Shown here: one piece after another, positions 55,691 through 64,000 of the stretch
Numbering within the stretch: position 1 is the stretch's first letter
Layout: every line of letters begins with the position of its first letter
Origin: Prostheceraeus crozeri
Taxonomy: Eukaryota > Platyhelminthes > Polycladida > Euryleptidae
Direction: 5' to 3'
Assembly: GCA_907163375.1 (NCBI GenBank)
Contig: CAJQUW010016168.1
Coordinates: 434,001-498,000 of the forward strand
DNA: 64,000 bases
Translations under genes and position numbers: made by a program
The notes under the pieces: model-generated
The model's database searches: none
What the model saw: the letters and a program-made list of their open reading frames with translations, nothing else
Told to the model about the DNA's origin: nothing

Positions 55691-58600
55691 TATAAACAAG
55701 CATCAAACGAGGACAGCACGCACTACTAGGTCAATGCGAGCGCGCCCACTCAGCTCAGAGTCATCAGTCACGATATTGGTGGATATTTTTAACGTGACAT
55801 TGAGGGATGATATCAGCCATCGTTCAATGGGAAAAATCCGTTTAGCACAATAGCAACTTAGAGTTTTACACACAATATTTACACACAACTTTGAGTTTTA
55901 CACACACGTTTAACACAATAGCAACTTTTCATATATATTGTAGGTACAAGTACAACATGTAAAGGCGGTCCCTGTATGGAACATCAACATTTTCTTAGAC
56001 TTCTAATATCAGTTGATCATGCTAGAAGCTCCTATGGTTCGTATCTTTTACAATGACGGAAACACTGATGCTTATTTCTTTGGACCTACATGTTGCGGAC
56101 GTAACGCAATTATTGTACACATGTCAACGTAACCTTTTGGTCATCATAATCTATAACAGAAAAATGATATTGTAAGAATACATACAGATTATTCATTATT
56201 GAGTTATTACATTTGTTTTTCATATTATTGAGACGAGCAATTCAGCCTACACGAATGATTGAAATAGATAGGCCTACTCAGTCAAAACAAACAATTGATT
56301 TGTGTTAGAGCACGATTCACATCCCATTGAGTGAAATTGGCATGATTAGGCACACATCACAACAGCCAATACTTCGTACACAGAATATAGTCTCAAGTTT
56401 TCTTTTCATCTTCTAGTTGCAACAAAGAGATTCTTTTGCTGATGGCTATCAGAAAGAATTCCACTTTCTGACAAAACGGACATTCGCAAGTTGACAAACT
56501 GGCGAGTAGGCAGAATTGTCATTCGGTCAAACGGAGGCAAATTTGGTCGGTGATCATTATATGTCAGGATTATCGCGAAGAAACTGCTTGTATGCACATC
56601 GCATAGACATAGACATCAACTTCTTCCCGTGACATTTTTTTCTCGGGTCTCTTGTTCGACACTTGATTATAGAAATCCTATATCTTCAAAAACCAAAGAA
56701 TGTGAAAGGGCACCTGTCCTCCTTTTACGCAGAAGATCATACCTTGCAGAGACCTTAGATGACATGGCAAATCAATCATGCAGGTTTCTGTCTTTCCTTT
56801 ATCGGAACTCCGTCGTACATTTGATTCACAATTTATTTGACCTGCTTTGTTCGCTTCACCGATTTTGCTTCACAGATGCGACTAACTTCATTTCATGACT
56901 TCGAGGACAAACATTCATTTTTTTGGACTGCAATTGTCGACTAGATTTTCTACATATCTTACATAGGTATCTGGAGATTTCTTCTCCATATCCTGTGGTG
57001 TCCCGCTTTCAAGCTCAATCCTTTGCCTTGATATACGAGTAATTTGTTGTGAATTTGAAGAAAATAAAAAATTCGAATCAATCAAGTGAATTATGATTAT
57101 AAAAACTCAACAAGGAGTATTATTTGCAAAGAAATTAGTAGAAATAAAAAGAAAGGGCGTGAATTTTATTCGGAATATACTCCAGGCAGTCATCAAGTTA
57201 GTCATTTTCAAGTGATGATAACACAAAGTACTAATCGCAAGAACAAATACATACGCAAAGCGAAAATTTAAAGTAGCAGTAAAACGTTGCGTCCGCAACA
57301 CAAATATCAGTTTACTCGACAAAATTAATCAAATTGATGCATACATCTATCATATTTTTATCGAGTGCGTCAGAAGTGAGTCTAATTATATGACTTGAGC
57401 CACATGAGCCAATATAAAACATAAAAAATGCACATAACTTGGAAATATTTTGCGGACATGACGTTTTCAAACACTTACAATCTGCAAGATTTTTCGACAG
57501 CCACCGTTCAGACATTAGCTAATTTCGTCCTGATTATAATAAATGCATATAGAAATGCAAAACATTTAGTGTTTGCTAAAGTTAATGCCAAATATAGATA
57601 TCACAAACACAAAGGTGTTGCTGACATAACGGCTAAAGTGTGAAGGGAATTTGCTTTGCGCTCACAAAAAGGTATGTATCTCATGAAATACAGGTCCGAT
57701 TTAACTCCAAATGTAAATATTGTTTGACAGTCTTGCTATGGTCAATTCAATGTACACAAGCACCATGGATATTGTTAATATCTTTGCAAACATGAGCATG
57801 TTGCGTACATAACGGGGTGTGAACGTAAATACTTCATCAGACATACGGTGATATTTCACAGAAATATCTACGTCGACGCAATCAGTAAGTTAAGTTTTAA
57901 AGATAGACTATCAATAATTCTTCTCTGCTAATTTGACCCAAACCTATGGAATTTAATATTGCGTTCTGACAGTGTAAACTTAGTGTTTTTATTCCATCAT
58001 GAAGAAAACGAGTGCTTCCGTCAATTATTTGCGAAAAATTGCATATGCACAAATGTTTATGTATTGGATGAGGTGATTTTGAGGTTACCGAGAATGTGCT
58101 CTTCAAAATGCTGGGTAGAAATATACAATTCTCAATCAACATCAATCCAAAAAAAATTGGAAAAAACACGTTAAATTGGAAAATACCGTGGACGAATACC
58201 GTGGACACGTCCTTATGCCAAATAGTACTTTCCATAGTCTGAAAAGTACTGATGCGACTTTTTAATTGCAGATTTCTCAGAATTCCTTGTTGAAAGTCAG
58301 ATCAATTGATTTTTATGCTTGAGAAACTTCTTGAATTCTTCCTAAGTCATTCCAGTTGTATAGGCCTACAAGTATACAATAAAATCAATAAATTCAAATA
58401 TTCCCTGTGCATCGATTGAATTGATGCATCTGCAAGATGCATTCTAGAGAAAAGTTGTATACATCATCAATGTATACATGTCTATAGGTATACATATTTA
58501 TGTATACCTGATATACATTAGTAAATGGGTCATTCCACGACGATTCACCCAATTTTCGTAACATTTTGTGGCATTTAGTCTCCGATTTTGCTGATTTTTG

Positions 58601-61600
58601 GACATATGCTTGCTGTGCATTAGAAAACATCAAATCTGAAATAGTACCTTCCAATTTTGAATATAGCGGGATCTAGAGCTATTTTAAGAAATTTGATTTT
58701 TTCCAAACTTAAGACATTCTCAAAATTAGAATTTTCACTCAGTTGTAACTTTTTTCTGGGGCTGGTCAAGCGGTAACGGAATTTCATTTTCACTGTTAAC
58801 ATGACTGCTACTCGGTCAATGAAGATCTTCCTTTTGAAATGTGTGATGTGTGACACTTCGGTGGGCTCTTTAATGACAAGGAGAAGAATTTTTGAGAAAT
58901 TCATTTTCTTCAATCTGTGTCCACAAAACTGCTCGGTAACGGCTAACATAACATTTGGAAGTTAACATCACTTCTACAGGTATCTGGCCTTTGTCTCATA
59001 ACATGCTGTTCCATTATGAAAGTGCGCATATAGTGAATGCTACATCGTTTTAGGGTTAGTAGACAATGTTATCACCAAATATTGTCCTAGTTGTGAAAAT
59101 TATTCCATCAATAAAATTGAAAAATAATTGGTGCCGCATGGTAACGGAATTTCAAATGTTCATATAAAAGTCATGTAACCAGACACAACTTATCTTTTGC
59201 CAATTTCTTTCCTTACTCTTTATTGCCACACCCATTTGACTTTCAAACCACATCTCAGTGCATGATTGCATCATAGCTACATGTATGAATAGAAATGTTC
59301 CAAGGATTCCCAGCACTCGAGAATTCTTGGAAAACAATCGAAGTTGTTGATGGCATCATTTTTTTCATTTCATGTTGTTGAATGGTGGAACAGAGAAAGT
59401 GAATTCATTCCTCTTACAGCAACCTATGAAATTATGATCATCGTATTATTGTCAGTATGATTAACTTTCTAGGCTTATATAGGTAGTACATTAGGCCTAC
59501 AGAACAATGTATAGATATATTAAATAGGCTAGTCAAATAGACATTCAACTTGAGAAAATAATCTATTGCATGTGGGTACACTTGTTGTAAATCCCTCGTC
59601 TTACTCATTGGACATTTACGCAAATTGACTCAGTGGGTGATAAAAATGAATCGCTATTATCCCCCCCCCCCACTCACAGCTCTTTTCGGGTCCCCCTTCA
59701 CATTTTTTCATGATTGAAAATCAACCATCTCTCTTCATTTTAGAACGTTATTCATTGAAGATATGATGACATTGAAGGGGGCAAGCACTCTGATGTGGGA
59801 GTATGTGTTTGAAACATAAGAGATTAAAACGGCGTGATGAATGAATCACAATCGTAACTCATGTCTGTCAACATGAATAGCGAAAGCATTCAGCATGACT
59901 ACATGGTGCAGTCTTAATTTCATGCAGAAACGTGGCCTGCTTCACACAGTAGACGTTTCAGTGAAAGTGGACATTGGTAGATTGCAGATGCAGAGAGAAC
60001 ATATTAATAGGCATCAGAAATAGAGACAAATCCTCCCTAGATATTCATCGTTTTGTGAATTTAATGTTGGACTAAGAAGCAGATAGGCCTACAAAGCCAT
60101 CAATATTTGTCAAGATAAGTGTAACAATGAGCTAGTAGTCAATTTGATGGGATTAATATCATTCATGAAAAATGTGAGGGAGATCTGAAACGAGTCCCAA
60201 CTACACCCTGCACAATTATTTTAATCTTGAAAATCTGCAAATCTTATATCTCCACTGATGACTAACGTCAGACATTATTCAGTAGTACGCTGTGTACCTA
60301 CGTTATATGTGGCTACACAGATAACAATGCATCCTCAATCATAGAGTTATAATATGTATTTGCTTTATTTTTGCCTTACATAATTGCATCATCTTGCTTT
60401 CTTAAATCAACAAAAGTGTTGACTCAGTAGGCCTACATGTAGGTGATACAGGGTTTCTACCAAGCCTGGATAACCTGGATATCCTGGATATCTCCTGAAT
60501 AAAATTCCTCAGCCTGGATAACCTGGATATCCTGGATACCTCCTGATTTTGGCAGAATTTAAGTAGTAGCAAGCAATCACTCAATCAGTTATGAAATTTT
60601 TGCTGATTTTTTGCCACGAGGACACGAATATTCTTTGGTCTCGTGAATCGTCCAATAGTGCAATAAAAACTCAGCTTCACACCTTGAATGTTCAAATCCT
60701 AAATTTGGGACCGATTCGTGGTGAGCCTCACATTCGGATATGGTCCTTGAAAACGAGCGCCTTCAGAATTGACTTCACAACCTCCGTCCATTTTTTTATA
60801 TAGATACTTGATAACTATTAAGGTGGTGTACTACCAATTAATTATTAATTAATAATTATTATAATTATAATTAACTACCAATAACCATTAAGGTGTGCCT
60901 ACCAAATACCGCTGAAAAAGAGATAACAAATATTGCATTGGAGATTGTATAATAATATTGCTACCTATGAAATACGGACACATTTAATACACAGAGTAAT
61001 GAAACCTGACCCTTTTGGCAATTAAGTATAGTAGCCTATACATGTAATCATCATTCAATTTTGATAGAAACGTTTTAATAAATAATTGCTATTTCATTGA
61101 CTTCCAGCAATTCGAGTATCATTTTTGCAGACGATGATTGTCAGAAAAACCGTTATCTAATGAAGACAATTGCCTGTGTATTTCAGAATGATATTCGTCC
61201 AAGGAGAACATTCTCTATATATGTGATATGAAATGTGTCCATAGGTATTATGAAGTTTTATTCTTCCCCTATGTGACGATGTTTTAGCAGCAAGACCATG
61301 TGACCATGTTTTGTGCATATCAAGGAACATTACCTGTATGGACATGGATGTACGATGCCTGTGGATGCTGTGCGCTTTGATTACATACAGCTGGGATGTA
61401 GTCTATTAGATTTTTCACCGATGATACGTCTTATGGAAGTCTCATGAAGTGTACCAGACCTTGTTCCAGAATATCTGGTAAAATCCTGCCGTCTGGTGTA
61501 TGTGAATCTTCGAACTTCCTCCGACAATAGCGCTCTTATTTACCCATATGCCGGTGCTTCATATCGGTTGATATCGGTATTGAAATATCCTATTCATTAT

Positions 61601-61890
61601 CTCTTAAATCTTTTGTCACTTCTATATTATTTGTGACTGTGTCTTTTACCCTATGTATCCGAAATTCATTGCCAATAGATGATCAATCGAAGTTTTCTCA
61701 TTTTTACTTATGTTCTTTGTTATATTCGTTAATTGTTCTGCATTCGTTGGCTCTATCGAGTTTCCCTATTAACCTATTCACCCAACTGAAGGTGGCAGAT
61801 GAACTTCTTCCCATGATCTCGTTTAGGGATTTGGAAACTGGTTCGGGTCCGCGTTGATTTCCTGAACATCACTCTTCGTAATCATTTGAG
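55691..61890. other. No convincing gene; one orphan transposon end
   Basis: About 6 kb of AT-rich sequence. At 60449 lies CAGGGTTTCTACCAAGCCTGG, followed by a 48-base tandem duplication (AGCCTGGATAACCTGGATAT at 60463 and 60511); this resembles a hAT-like terminus but no partner end was found. At 58740-59150 the phrase GGTAACGGAATTTC recurs three times in variants. A C10 run sits near 59660. Frames up to 112 residues show no recognised motif. Confidence 0.4.
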
Positions 61891-61892
61891 AC

Positions 61893-62198
61893 GTGATGAA
61901 TATTTGTGTAATATCCATGCCGACACCTGTCCGTGTTCAACAGACGAACTTGACCGGCAGTGATTTCATAGAGAAATTGTTAAGTTTGAGGCGATTGAAG
62001 ATTCAAGCTGGAGAAAAACTTGCTCAACAACATCATTTCGAACCCACACACGACCCTTCAAAAGAAGTTGGATTTCCTCTACCTGGCCGTCCCGAACATT
62101 CAATACAGGAATCGACCCATGGATCAACCTTGACATTCAATTTCAGACATATATCAAACATCAGCATGGAGAGCATTATCGTCATCAATGATGGATAG
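61893..62198 (+). other. Unassigned open frame, possible exon
   Basis: A 101-codon frame with gene-like composition (SDFIEKLLSLRRLKIQAGEK, then FPLPGRPEHSIQES). A possible acceptor TGTTCAACAG lies at about 61942, and GGAAGTAAGT past the stop at about 62208 looks like a donor in another frame. I do not recognise it and no partner exon was found. It may be chance. Confidence 0.2.
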
Positions 62199-62297
62199 TG
62201 GAAGTAAGTAAACCAGGGAAGTGGGAAAGAGCCTTTTTGTTTGAGCATGTACCTACTACTTTTTTAGATGTTGCATACTGATGTCGTATCATATATT

Positions 62298-63223
62298 GGG
62301 TGAGGTCAAATACTGAGTGTCGGAGTGTGAGTGCTGTTCTGAGCTCTTAGGTGTTGACACTCAACACCTGTGAAAACACTGGTGCTGATGCTTTTGGTGT
62401 CGATCATAGGAAGACATAATGCGTACCTATCACGGGACCTATTTTATGTAGCTCCAAAGATTTTAGTGATGTGCACATTGGTAAAACACAGAGACAGAAG
62501 CTGGCAGAACATGTGAGCTTATGCAAGAAGCGAATTGCTTGAAGCTATAACCGTTGTAGGCGTAAAGTGTTAATTCCGAGTGTTCAGCGCCAGTGTAAGT
62601 GTTGACAGCAGCGCCCAGCACCCGTGGAAAAGCGAGTGCTGAAAATGAGCGCTGAGCACCAGGTGTTGCAAGTGCTGCTTTATGCACGTTCATTAGGCCT
62701 ACATTTACGATTTGTCATAGCCTTTAATAAGAGAGCAAGACTTTTCCAATAATAAGAATTCGGATAACCCGCAAAAAACTAATCAAGGCGTCAACTTATA
62801 TCATAAGACGTCTTAGTCAACACGACACTTAGAATTTGACCTAATCTGAGCGCTCAACCCCTAGAGGCTGGTTGTTCATGAATCTGATTTTTATGAATGA
62901 TTCAAGTGTTGAATACCTTTACACCAATACTCAAATGAATTGTTCGACACTGGAATTGTAACATCTGCACTCAAATTCGCGTCAATACTAACACATTTAA
63001 AAGAACCCAACAATTCAACACTATTATTGAACACTAATGCTACCATCAGTCAACAACAAAATCTCAAAAGTGAACATTGCATTGATTAGGAACCCACACT
63101 AAAACAAAAGAGCAGGGCTGCAATTGTGTCGAGCACCAACACTTACTTCCTGACGCATGGTGTGAGTTTTCAGTGCCAAAAGCAACACTAGCACTCCGAC
63201 ACTCAATATTTGACCTTACCCAT
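62298..63223. mobile_element. Nonautonomous inverted-repeat element
   Basis: GGTGAGGTCAAATACTGAG with TGTCGGAGTG at 62298-62335 is mirrored by CACTCCGACACTCAATATT with TGACCTTACCCA at about 63192-63222. The interior is rich in short GTGTTGA, TCAACAC and AGTGCTG words in both orientations (for example GGTGTTGACACTCAACACC at 62351). About 925 bp, noncoding. No certain target duplication. Confidence 0.65.
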
Positions 63224-64000
63224 TGTAAAGCTGCGGAGTGTATCTGCAGTGTAGGCCTATCATGCATGTGTGTAAGCGTGAACTGGGATTTAGTCGGAAT
63301 AACATTGATCTACAATTCTACATGTAGCCTATGAAATAATGTTTTACGATTTTGTCATACTGATCTACCTGTACTGACATATTACCTAGTCTTACCTGAT
63401 AAACTTGTTTCTTGTAGTGCATTTGATCAGCAGAAAATGAGAATCATTATCCATCCCTATACTTTAGATAATCATCCTAAACTATAGCACACCTATCCAC
63501 AAGTGAATGAATAGCTGTTCTCACTTTTACATGTATATGTGAAGGGAGACTAGGGGACTAGAGACTTAGCCTGTGTATCGCATTGAGTTGGATTACGCAC
63601 TCGATCTGAGCCCATACCGGGATCAAAACGTTGAAATGTTTCCTGTTGGTTGTAAGAAAGGTCTATACTGTTGACTTGCAAATTTACATATTTTTCCCGA
63701 GCGATTTCTGTAATTCCAAATTTATTACTGCAAGCATGAATCATTCGCAAAAAAATGCAATTAATTAGTCAACTGCCTAATTGATGTTTGACTTGCATAG
63801 TTCTACATTTCAACCAAAAAACTACATGTGCACTGTATATCTTGTTTTTCAATCAGATAAAACAAATGAAAATACGTGAAGCAATCATCGACTGACGCAT
63901 TGCCATAATTTTGTTCAGATATAACGTATTTCATTTAAATCACATCCACGGAACACATTGAGAAAGATGTCGAAACGATACGACTAGAATTTTGAAAGAC
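63224..64000. other. No gene seen
   Basis: AT-rich end of the window with no recognised motif. Confidence 0.4.

Overview
The window is animal genomic DNA, most likely from an invertebrate. It holds a spliced COP9 signalosome gene with normal GT-AG introns, tRNA-derived SINEs, LINE remnants, BEL/Pao and Penelope-like retroelements, and several kinds of cut-and-paste DNA transposon. Base composition is AT-rich and genes are sparse. The species cannot be fixed from sequence alone. All coordinates and splice sites were read by eye.

Host genes: (1) Two in-frame coding exons of an unrecognised acidic, lysine-rich protein lie on the + strand at 1282-3156. The rest of that gene was not found. (2) A complete, divergent COP9 signalosome subunit 5 (CSN5/JAB1) gene lies on the - strand at 15795-25050, with four coding exons, 324 residues and an intact JAMM metalloprotease motif. 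Its introns host a LINE piece, a SINE, a hAT remnant and two long-inverted-repeat elements.

Mobile DNA, left to right: a LINE 3' end (1-410); a tRNA-type SINE (3733) and a second copy inserted into a retroelement remnant with a 13-bp target duplication (4580-4777); a 4.6-kb transposon with CAGGG termini (6483-11101) that carries a decayed LINE whose C-terminal part is triplicated in 248-bp steps; a MITE (13976-14450); the elements in the CSN5 introns; and a DNA element, copy A (25381-~32855), invaded by a nearly complete Naiad-type Penelope-like element (27425-31751) and by a truncated retroelement tail (32003-32561). Then follow a truncated BEL/Pao retrotransposon (34035-~37190), a Ty3/gypsy scrap, a LINE 3' end (42593-43310), a 1.3-kb inverted-repeat element (44057-45349), a decayed Tc1-like transposase (45483-46564), a 5.2-kb hAT transposon with an almost intact four-exon transposase gene (46763-51975), copy B of the DNA element (52141-55153), and a further inverted-repeat element (62298-63223). 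Stretches such as 37.2-40.2 kb and 55.7-62.3 kb show no convincing gene.

The most interesting part is the pair of copies A and B. They are inverted relative to each other and related in sequence. B preserves the uninterrupted sites of two insertions found in A, so the boundaries of the Penelope-like element and its small target duplication can be read directly. That element has the permuted order (N-terminal GIY-YIG nuclease, CxC motif, C-terminal reverse transcriptase), two identical 437-bp terminal repeats, and a reading frame broken only at a run of nine T.
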